From Legionella feeleii (GTDB taxonomy: Bacteria; Pseudomonadota; Gammaproteobacteria; Legionellales; Legionellaceae): DNA of 64,000 nt. The stretch is from contig NZ_LNYB01000028.1 in assembly GCF_001467625.1 (NCBI RefSeq), forward strand, positions 1-64,000. Reading direction: 5' to 3'. Position numbers and translations under genes: made by a program. Positions 57,662 to 64,000 of this stretch are shown here, in pieces (the stretch's first letter is position 1; each line of letters starts with the position of its first letter). The notes below the pieces were generated by a model. The model saw only the letters and a list, made by a program, of their open reading frames with translations, had not been told where the DNA came from and ran no database searches.

Positions 57662-58890
57662 CTTATTAATTCCTCAAGTCCACCACTTGCTAAATCAAGA
57701 AGTAACAGGGTACTAAGTGAAGCACGTTCAACAAGACTATCCAGTAAGACAAATTCATTGGGACTATGAATATTGCCTCCACGAACACCTAAGGTATCAA
57801 TAACCGCTAAACCATGTTGCGCAAGATTGTTGCCATCACAACAGCCGCCACTATCTTGCCAGTCTATGGATAAACCAAGTTCTCGCCCAACCTGTTTGAT
57901 GCGGTTAAATAGCCGTTCAGTCCCCTCACTAATTCGTTTAACTGGCCGGCCGAATTCGCCATGAAGGGTTAATGAATAATCGTCACGTTTCATTTTATTG
58001 ATAAGCGTAGTGAGTTGCTGTCTTACCCATGCTTCATCGTCTGGTTGATTGATACGAACATCCAATTTGGTAACTGCCTTATCAGGTACGACATTCAATG
58101 CTTCGCCACCAGCAATTTTACCCACATTGATAGTAATACCATCCCGTTGTCCATTTAGTGCATGGATACCGGTAATTGCCTCAGCAAGATAACAAATAGC
58201 GTTTCGCCCCTCAAAGAAAGCACGACCAACATGCGCTGATCTACCGGTAGCAACGAGGGTCAATTTGCCGCTGCCGCGACGATTTTTAGCCAATGTACCC
58301 TTGGTATTCATGGCCGGTTCGTAAATCAATGCAGCCTGATAGTTAGCAGCAATTTCTGCCAAAAAAGGGCTTGAAGTAGGGGAGCCAATTTCTTCATCGG
58401 CATTAATCATTACATCCCACCCGAGTTCGGACGCTGTAGAACTTTCTTCAAAAGCAGCCAACGCATGTAACATTACGATAAGGCCCCCTTTCATATCAGC
58501 AACACCAGGGCCGTTTATTTCATTATCATTCAAGTAGGTTAGGTTTTGAAAAGGGTGATTTGCCGCATAGACTGTATCCATATGCCCACACAGTAGAACA
58601 CGACGTTTTAATTCAGGTCGTTTACGAATGAAAAGGATATCTCCGCAATGTTGGACTATCGTGTCGCCCGTCATGTTGATGGTGGTTGTAGCAGGTGGTT
58701 TAGGCGTTTGTATTTTATCCCCGATAGGCATGAATGCAGTGCTTAACAACTGATGCATCTGTGCCAATCCTTGTAAATTTTCTGTACCAGAGTTGATGGC
58801 GCAGAATTGATGTAATTGCTCTATCATGACCTGCTTACGGCCACTCAAAGCGTGAACCAATTCCTTTGTTACTCGATCCATTACATTCAC
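57658..58890 (-). CDS. M20-family zinc metallohydrolase in the ast operon
   Basis: This 410-residue protein has M20/glutamate-carboxypeptidase (CPG2) motifs: LLCGHMDTVY (His/Asp zinc ligands, near 112), GPGVADMKGGL, NADEEIGSPTS (catalytic Glu and ligand, near 165) and a dimerisation domain at about 210-310. As first gene of the ast operon it may remove the succinyl group from succinylglutamate or act on ornithine derivatives. No astE or astC homologue is present beside it. Specificity is inferred from context. Confidence 0.85.
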   Translation of the reverse strand: MNVMDRVTKELVHALSGRKQVMIEQLHQFCAINSGTENLQGLAQMHQLLSTAFMPIGDKIQTPKPPATTTINMTGDTIVQHCGDILFIRKRPELKRRVLLCGHMDTVYAANHPFQNLTYLNDNEINGPGVADMKGGLIVMLHALAAFEESSTASELGWDVMINADEEIGSPTSSPFLAEIAANYQAALIYEPAMNTKGTLAKNRRGSGKLTLVATGRSAHVGRAFFEGRNAICYLAEAITGIHALNGQRDGITINVGKIAGGEALNVVPDKAVTKLDVRINQPDDEAWVRQQLTTLINKMKRDDYSLTLHGEFGRPVKRISEGTERLFNRIKQVGRELGLSIDWQDSGGCCDGNNLAQHGLAVIDTLGVRGGNIHSPNEFVLLDSLVERASLSTLLLLDLASGGLEELIR

Positions 58891-59039
58891 TCATACGCAA
58901 AGCTTATGACATTAGCTGAAATTCTCATGCTCCGCAATATAGTAGGCCTCTTCAAGGGGTGTATAGCAATGGATTAATGGATTTTTATTAACCTAAGTGG
59001 AACAAGAAGACTCTAAGAATAGGAAGAGGTGATTGAACT

Positions 59040-59783
59040 TTGTATAATGCTGATTTTGTTGGAGAAATCGTGTACTTTTTATTGGAAAAAATCCATCCGC
59101 AATGGCAAAGGATAGTTGCTCAGGCCCTTGAGCAGGTTGATAAAGATTATCTTTTGCAATTACAAAATAGTAGTCATTGGTTGCCGGGTATCAATACTTT
59201 GTTTGCTGCTTTTAGTCTCCCTCTTTGTGATACGAAGTATATTTTATTGGGTGAATCGCCTTATCCTCGTCCCGAATCAGCGAATGGTTATGCGTTTTGG
59301 GATAACTCGGTTCATAATTTGTGGAGCCAAACAGGACTTAGCAAAGAAGTGAACCGTGCAACTTCTCTGCGTAACTGGATAAAAATGTTATTGGTTGCCC
59401 GAGGTGATTTGCAACAGGATCGCTCACAAGCAGCTATTGCGAGGCTTGATAAATCGGATTATTGGCAAACAGCAGAACAGTTTTTTATCTCAATGATTAA
59501 TAAAGGATTTTTACTTTTAAATGCTTCTTTGGTCTATAGTGAAGATAAGGTAAGGTTTCATGCAAAGCACTGGCGTCCTTTCATGCACAGTTTATTAACG
59601 CAACTTGCTCAATACAATCAATCTTTGCAGTTAATTTTATTCGGTCGTATTGCTGAAGAAATACCAGAGGCTAGTTTTTTTTCTTGCTTAATCGCAGAGC
59701 ATCCTTACAATTTGAGTTTCATTTCCAATCCTATGGTATTGGATTTTTTTAAACCTTTGGACTTACTGAGTTGCCATGAATAG
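59040..59783 (+). CDS. UDG-fold protein with altered active site
   Basis: This 247-residue protein follows the uracil-DNA glycosylase pattern: ILLGESPYPRPESANGYAFWDN (68-89) matches the water-activating loop GQDPYHGPGQAHGLAFSV, FLLLNASLV (157-165) matches LLLNTVLTV, and AEHPYNLS (219-226) matches the HPSPLS loop with His221. The catalytic Asp position is Ser73, so normal glycosylase chemistry is unlikely. The start is TTG 59040 with AGGAAGAGGT about 10 bases upstream. It overlaps ubiG by 8 bases. Confidence 0.7.
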   Translation: MYNADFVGEIVYFLLEKIHPQWQRIVAQALEQVDKDYLLQLQNSSHWLPGINTLFAAFSLPLCDTKYILLGESPYPRPESANGYAFWDNSVHNLWSQTGLSKEVNRATSLRNWIKMLLVARGDLQQDRSQAAIARLDKSDYWQTAEQFFISMINKGFLLLNASLVYSEDKVRFHAKHWRPFMHSLLTQLAQYNQSLQLILFGRIAEEIPEASFFSCLIAEHPYNLSFISNPMVLDFFKPLDLLSCHE

Positions 59784-60471
59784 TAAATCGACGATAGATT
59801 CGCAAGAAATTGCCAAATTTGCTCAGCATGCTGCACGCTGGTGGGATAAAGATGGGCCGTTAAAAACGTTACATGATATAAATCCTGCACGCCTTGAATT
59901 CATAAATAACTATTGTGAGCTCAAACAAAGTACAATCCTTGATGTTGGTTGTGGTGGCGGTATTTTATGTGAAGGGATGGCTGTACAGGGTGCTAAAGTA
60001 ACGGGCCTGGATGTTGAAGTAGAGGCAATCGAAGCTGCTAAAGCGCATGCCAAAGAAAGCAAATTGGTCATTGATTATATTTGTTGTCCTATCGAAGACT
60101 ATGAGAGCCCAATGTTTGATGTGGTGACCTGCATGGAAATGCTGGAGCATGTGCAGGAGCCACAGTTAGTGATTGAGCATTGTGCTCGCTTGCTAAAGCC
60201 AGGGGGCTATCTTTTTTTATCTACCATCAACAGAACATTTAAAGCGTATACCACAGTGATTTTGGCAGCAGAATATTTATTAGGGTTATTGCCTAAGCAG
60301 ACACATGATTTTGATAAATTTATTAAACCTAGCGAAATCGTTGCCATGATAAGAACAGCCGGTCTTGAATTTATTGGTATGAGTGGCTTGTCGTATAATC
60401 CATTAAGCCGCATAGCAGGATTAAAAGATTCAGTTGATGTTAACTATTTAGTATCTTGCTTCAAGCCTTGA
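59776..60471 (+). CDS. ubiG: Ubiquinone biosynthesis O-methyltransferase UbiG
   Basis: UbiG (231 aa) performs both O-methylations of ubiquinone synthesis. Motif I ILDVGCGGGILCEGMA (near 53-68) binds S-adenosylmethionine. Further marks are FAQHAARWWDKDGPLKTLHDINPARLEFI at the N-terminus, MEMLEHVQEP and PKQTHDFDKFIKPSEI. It follows the UDG-fold gene with overlap. Its end overlaps the proQ-like gene (60444) by 28 bases in the convergent direction. Confidence 0.96.
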   Translation: MNSKSTIDSQEIAKFAQHAARWWDKDGPLKTLHDINPARLEFINNYCELKQSTILDVGCGGGILCEGMAVQGAKVTGLDVEVEAIEAAKAHAKESKLVIDYICCPIEDYESPMFDVVTCMEMLEHVQEPQLVIEHCARLLKPGGYLFLSTINRTFKAYTTVILAAEYLLGLLPKQTHDFDKFIKPSEIVAMIRTAGLEFIGMSGLSYNPLSRIAGLKDSVDVNYLVSCFKP

Positions 60472-60827
60472 GCTTTTTTATCCACGTAACGCTGTTGGTA
60501 ACGTTGGTGGGCATATTTAGCTTGTTCCTCTGTAACGACATCTACTTCATTACCAAATAAGTCGACACGGGCTGTGTTGGCTTTTTGGCAGTTTAAGTAA
60601 GCAGGGGATGAACTGTAATAGCTAAGCGCTTCGCGTAAGGCTTTCTTACTGAAAGTGGGTGTATCCAAACGTTCGTAAAAATCGATAATGTCATCGAAGA
60701 TACCAATTTGCAGTGGTTTGACTTGATTTCCCTTTTTAAAAAAAGCATTGGGGAAATGTTCTATTAACCAATCAATGATTTGCAATTTATCTTTTTTAAC
60801 GCTTTCGTTTTGCCTATTCATTCTCAC
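60444..60827 (-). CDS. Minimal ProQ/FinO-family RNA chaperone
   Basis: A 127-residue protein that consists almost only of a ProQ/FinO domain: IIDWLIEHFPNAFFKKGNQVKPLQIGIFDDII (20-50), then SKKALREALSYYSSSPAYLNCQKANTARVDLFG (60-90). The C-terminal helical EEQAKYAHQRYQQRYVDKK may extend RNA contacts. ProQ-like proteins bind structured RNA and 3' ends; Legionella RocC acts in competence. Whether this is its paralogue is uncertain. It lies next to a probable small RNA gene. Confidence 0.87.
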   Translation of the reverse strand: MRMNRQNESVKKDKLQIIDWLIEHFPNAFFKKGNQVKPLQIGIFDDIIDFYERLDTPTFSKKALREALSYYSSSPAYLNCQKANTARVDLFGNEVDVVTEEQAKYAHQRYQQRYVDKKAQGLKQDTK

Positions 60828-61152
60828 ATACTCTGAAGCAACTAAATCCCGATTAAACTACCATAAATAGTAGCTTTAGCAAGGCAGTTTCGCGATTTAA
60901 TCAGTAAAAATTCAATTTTTTGCTACTAAAGAGTAAAATAATTAGGCATAAAGAGGATTCAATTTGAGACACTTTAAGTTATCTTTTATCACTAGTCTGT
61001 CTTGCATTACTCCAAGATATTTCTCAATCTACAGCAAGAAAACGGTACATCACCAGGTGAAATTATCTCCATTTAAATGTAACTTTATGAATAGTAAAGA
61101 TTTAATTTTATTTAGGAAAGAAAATGCTTCTTTTGAATGATAATTGGTTGTC
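60828..61152. other. Intergenic stretch between the proQ-like gene and the Rsm-like RNA
   Basis: No gene was seen. It is AT-rich. AAAGAA, 5 bases and TTCTTT form an inverted repeat at 61117-61133, 20-36 bases upstream of the RNA promoter, which weakly resembles the LetA-type palindrome upstream of rsmY/rsmZ. Confidence 0.4.
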
Positions 61153-61181
61153 TTGCACAACAGTAAGCTAATTGCTAAATT
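61153..61181 (+). promoter_or_regulatory. Promoter of the Rsm-like RNA
   Basis: TTGCAC at 61153-61158, a 17-base spacer and TAAATT at 61176-61181. The predicted start is near 61188, upstream of the first GGA motif. Confidence 0.6.
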
Positions 61182-61187
61182 TTAAGC

Positions 61188-61328
61188 ATGACTTCAACGG
61201 ATTTGGGGTCGTCCAAAAGGAATTGTAATCATAGGGAAATGATGATCAGGGATGATTTTTTTTAGGACAGGATGTCCTGAAAGGATGATTGCAAAAAGCC
61301 AGGGCCTAAAAACCCTGGCTTTGTTATT
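61188..61328 (+). ncRNA. Probable RsmY/RsmZ-type small RNA sequestering CsrA
   Basis: About 140 bases between a promoter and a Rho-independent terminator carry seven GGA motifs. Four sit in hairpin loops: CAA-CGGAT-TTG (61195-61205), ATCAT-AGGGAA-ATGAT (61228-61243), ATCA-GGGA-TGAT (61245-61256) and AGGACA-GGA-TGTCCT (61264-61278). This is the signature of RNAs that titrate CsrA/RsmA. In Legionella such RNAs, driven by LetA, release the transmissive-phase program, including motility. No ORF overlaps in a coding sense. Which of rsmY, rsmZ or a further copy it is cannot be told. Confidence 0.78.
61295..61322. terminator. Bidirectional terminator after the Rsm-like RNA
   Basis: AAAGCCAGGG and CCCTGGCTTT form a 10-pair stem with an 8-base loop, then GTTATTTA. 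It also follows the stop of the minus-strand transpeptidase gene at 61328. Confidence 0.85.
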
Positions 61329-62008
61329 TATACTGATGCGTAACCTGAATGAGAGAGGTAGTAGCTATCAGGATAGTAAGCAAACACTACTGAACCACCT
61401 TTAATTGTGTTAATCACTGGTTTCGCCAGGGTTTTAGCAATAGAAGGGCATCCCCAGCTTCGTCCTGCTCGTCCGGCCTTCTTAATGAAATCCGGTTCTA
61501 CATACCAGGCACCATGGATTACCACACGTCTGTTAAATGCATTGTCATTGAAACCTCTTTCCAGTCCCTGGAGGTTTAATGAATAACCCTTGGAGCCCAT
61601 GTAAGTATTACGGGTAACATAGGTACCTAGGCTGGTTTCTTTACTGGAAACTTTGTTAGAAAAATGGTGTGGGGTATCCATTCCTGAATTCTTACCATGT
61701 GCTACGTAAGTATTGTATAAAAGTCGTTCTTTGTTGAGATCAAAAATCCACATCCGTTGTTTGTTAGAAGGTAAAGAATAATCAATAACAGTTAAAACTG
61801 GCTTTTTAACTGCGCCTTTGTCGGCGGCTTTTTTATAAGCAGTCAGAGCAAGCTTAAGAACTCTTCTGTTAAGTTTAGGGGCTTTTTGACTTAGATGTTG
61901 AACGTGTTTGTTGACATCAAAGCCAGTTTTTATTCCATGGGGTGTAGTCCCCGTAGTAGCGGTAGTGGAAAAGAAAGCCGCAGAAAGTATGCTTAATATA
62001 GTACTCAT
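61328..62008 (-). CDS. YkuD_2-family murein L,D-transpeptidase
   Basis: This 226-residue exported protein begins with a hydrophobic leader (MSTILSILSAAFFSTTATTG) that resembles a signal peptide. The catalytic region is VVIHGAWYVEP (His) and RAGRSWGCPSIA (Ser-Trp-Gly-Cys-Pro), the Cys being the nucleophile of the pfam YkuD_2 group. It differs from the SHGCIRV form at 21962. It may remodel peptidoglycan in the envelope. Monocistronic; the terminator at 61295 follows it. Confidence 0.85.
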   Translation of the reverse strand: MSTILSILSAAFFSTTATTGTTPHGIKTGFDVNKHVQHLSQKAPKLNRRVLKLALTAYKKAADKGAVKKPVLTVIDYSLPSNKQRMWIFDLNKERLLYNTYVAHGKNSGMDTPHHFSNKVSSKETSLGTYVTRNTYMGSKGYSLNLQGLERGFNDNAFNRRVVIHGAWYVEPDFIKKAGRAGRSWGCPSIAKTLAKPVINTIKGGSVVFAYYPDSYYLSHSGYASV

Positions 62009-62422
62009 ATTACTCCTTTTTTCTTGTTAACTCGCCTTGAAACAAGGTCTACAGAAAGATGGTGATTATATTTACAACTAATGCAAATGTAAAATCACAA
62101 GGGGTATCCTTGCTCATTAGGGGTAAATATTAATCAATTCAGAGGGTTAACAAATGTTTAGACTAAATTAATTGGCTAATAGTACATTAAATAGTTCAAA
62201 ATGTAAACTAACTACGCGAATTTACGCCTGGCTTGCGGTTCTAAATTAGACCAATTAGTGCGTAATTAGATCTGTTTTTGCTTGTCGAGTAAGCCTTTTT
62301 TGCCCCATTTGGGCTGTGATTTAGCCTGTTTTATTGTTGTGATTGCAACAGATGGATTTCAATTAGAAATATTCTGCATTATTATCCCTTGATATTTTTT
62401 GACCCGTTGGATTGGAGGCAAT
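62009..62422. other. Intergenic region upstream of putA
   Basis: A 414-base gap between divergent genes. It is AT-rich and holds the putA ribosome site GGAGG just before the start. GCCC-CATTT-GGGC near 62310-62330 is a small hairpin. No gene was found; regulatory sites for both genes are expected but not resolved. Confidence 0.45.
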
Positions 62423-64000
62423 ATGCTTGAACGCTACTCAGCACAATTTCCACAAGGTACTCGTGCGCAGATTAATAAAGCTTATCGGATTGACGAATTA
62501 ACATTAATGACCGAGCTTATCGAGAAAGCAGCATTAGGTAGTGAGCAAGTTGTTGCTATTCGCAATACGGCAACCCACTTAGTTGAACAGGTTCGTTCCG
62601 AGCGTAAGAAAAGTACAGGGATTGATTCCTTTTTGACACAGTATTCTCTTAGTAGTGATGAAGGGATTGCACTGATGTGTTTGGCGGAAGCGTTATTGCG
62701 TGTACCCGACAACGCTACTATCGACAGTTTAATAAAAGACAAACTCACAACAGCTGACTGGAAGGCACACCGAGGCCAAAGTGATTCTTTTTTTGTTAAT
62801 GCAACGACCTGGGCTTTGATGCTTACTGGTAAGGTTTTAACCCCGGAGCGTGCAGACTCAGTGTTAAGTAAGGCTTTATTCAAGTTAATTAACCGCAGCG
62901 GTGAAGGGGTTGTGCGTAAGGCTGTTGATAAAGCAATGCGTATTATGAGTAAACAATTTGTTACCGGTCGAACGATCAAGGAAGCATTATCTCGAGCGAA
63001 GAAAAAAGAAGCGATAGGGTATCGCTATTCCTATGATATGTTAGGCGAAGCCGCACTCACTGCTGTCGATGCGGAGCGCTATTTCACTGCTTATAAAGAA
63101 GCGATTGAAGCAATAGGGAATAGCGTGGATGAGCGTACGAATGTTTATCAGCGCGCAGGAATTTCAATAAAACTTTCTGCGTTACATCCGCGTTATCAAG
63201 AAGCAAAGCGTGCGCGGGTTATGGAGGAGTTATCTCCGAAGCTCTTGGCGCTTGCTCAATTGGCCAAACAATATGATATTGCGCTGACGATTGACGCGGA
63301 AGAGTCAGAACGACTTGATTTATCCCTTGATGTTATTGAACGTGTTTTTAGTGATGATAGCTTATATGGCTGGCATGGGTTTGGAATGGCGGTGCAATCC
63401 TATCAGAAACGGGCATTTTATTTGTTGGATTGGGTGGCTGCTCTGGCAAGAAGCAAACAACGACGAATGATGGTTCGTTTGATTAAGGGTGCTTATTGGG
63501 ACAGTGAAATTAAGAAAACACAAATGCAAGGGTTTTCCGAGTACCCCGTATTTACCCGCAAAGTATTTACCGATGTTTCGTTTCAAGCCTGCGCTAAAAA
63601 ATTATTGACAATGACAGATGCCATTTACCCGCAGTTTGCTACCCATAACGCCTATTCTGTTGCCATGATTTTAAATCTAGTGGGTGATTACCGTGATTTT
63701 GAATTTCAATGTCTGCACGGTATGGGTAACGAACTTTATGAGCAGGTTGTTCCAGCAAATCGTCTTGGTATACCATGCCGAATCTATGCGCCGGTTGGTA
63801 GTCACGAAGATTTATTACCCTATCTGGTTCGTCGTTTATTGGAAAATGGAGCAAATTCTTCTTTTGTAAATCGTATTGTTGATGAAAAAGCGCCAATCAG
63901 CACTTTGGTTGAAGATCCAGTAAGTAAGGCTAATCACTTGCTAAGTAAGCTAAACCAAAATATTCCTTTACCAGCGTCCATTTTCTTACCGGAAAGAAAA
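62423..64000 (+). CDS. putA: Proline dehydrogenase / P5C dehydrogenase PutA (N-terminal part)
   Basis: 526 codons run out of the window from ATG 62423, preceded by GGAGG. The protein reads as the proline dehydrogenase half of PutA: LSSDEGIALMCLAEALLRVPD, FVTGRTIKEAL, YRYSYDMLGEAALTA, ISIKLSALHPRY, the flavin-barrel IDAEESERLDL, VRLIKGAYWDSEIK and FATHNAYSVA, then FQCLHGMG. E. coli PutA has an extra N-terminal ribbon-helix-helix of about 50 residues that is absent here, so this form should not autorepress. The aldehyde dehydrogenase half lies beyond the window. Confidence 0.95.
   Translation, partial: MLERYSAQFPQGTRAQINKAYRIDELTLMTELIEKAALGSEQVVAIRNTATHLVEQVRSERKKSTGIDSFLTQYSLSSDEGIALMCLAEALLRVPDNATIDSLIKDKLTTADWKAHRGQSDSFFVNATTWALMLTGKVLTPERADSVLSKALFKLINRSGEGVVRKAVDKAMRIMSKQFVTGRTIKEALSRAKKKEAIGYRYSYDMLGEAALTAVDAERYFTAYKEAIEAIGNSVDERTNVYQRAGISIKLSALHPRYQEAKRARVMEELSPKLLALAQLAKQYDIALTIDAEESERLDLSLDVIERVFSDDSLYGWHGFGMAVQSYQKRAFYLLDWVAALARSKQRRMMVRLIKGAYWDSEIKKTQMQGFSEYPVFTRKVFTDVSFQACAKKLLTMTDAIYPQFATHNAYSVAMILNLVGDYRDFEFQCLHGMGNELYEQVVPANRLGIPCRIYAPVGSHEDLLPYLVRRLLENGANSSFVNRIVDEKAPISTLVEDPVSKANHLLSKLNQNIPLPASIFLPERK

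Overview
The window looks like a stretch of chromosome from a Legionella-type gammaproteobacterium. The sequence is AT-rich. Supporting signs are an EnhA-like L,D-transpeptidase, a fused TrpE(G) anthranilate synthase, a flgA/flgMN flagellar cluster, an ankyrin/coiled-coil protein of the kind common among Dot/Icm substrates, and a probable Rsm-type small RNA. The genus is inferred from gene families and context; the species cannot be named. Most of the window is dense housekeeping sequence with short operons on both strands. No complete insertion sequence, prophage or CRISPR array was seen.

Layout. Positions 1-1.3 kb hold a partial unknown gene, a frameshifted receiver-domain remnant and an unknown small gene, next to a tRNA-Ser(UGA). 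Positions 1.8-8.2 kb hold bamD, a secreted unknown protein, rdgC, two paralogous coiled-coil proteins, an outer-membrane-type protein and an RlmI-like rRNA methyltransferase. Positions 8.2-15.6 kb are one histidine operon (TrpR-family regulator, hisG-D-C-B-H-A-F-IE) with overlapping genes. A palindromic element supplies the last codons of hisIE. Positions 15.7-17 kb hold an isochorismatase-like hydrolase and a short-chain dehydrogenase. Positions 17.2-21.4 kb hold a large ankyrin/coiled-coil protein and the flagellar genes flgN, flgM and flgA, with readable sigma-28 and sigma-54 promoters. Positions 21.5-25.8 kb hold a cytochrome c5, an L,D-transpeptidase and gatCAB. Positions 26-38.9 kb hold trpE(G), a ClC antiporter, a quinone oxidoreductase, an ABC importer (ugpA/E/C type) with a DUF1189 protein and a hydrolase, fadE, and a drug/metabolite transporter.

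Positions 39.2-47.7 kb hold minDE, a previously unlisted cysteine-rich mini-lipoprotein, guaB-guaA-tadA, and map-glnD. Positions 47.8-52.8 kb hold a cation/proton antiporter, a Spy-like periplasmic protein and the rpsB-tsf-pyrH-frr translation cluster with a structured leader and an intergenic terminator. Positions 53-58.9 kb are an arginine succinyltransferase operon (M20 hydrolase, astA, astD, astB, SpeE-like protein). Positions 59-62 kb hold a UDG-fold protein with a degraded active site, ubiG, a minimal ProQ protein, the Rsm-like RNA and a second L,D-transpeptidase family. The window ends inside putA, which lacks the usual DNA-binding domain.

Most notable observations: the Rsm-like RNA at about 61188-61328; the flgM sigma-28 promoter that moves the flgM start codon; the repeat that rewrote the hisIE C-terminus; a three-copy family of MITE-like palindromes; a catalytic-residue-deficient UDG homologue; and an ast operon carrying an M20 hydrolase in the neighbourhood where astE/astC would be expected.
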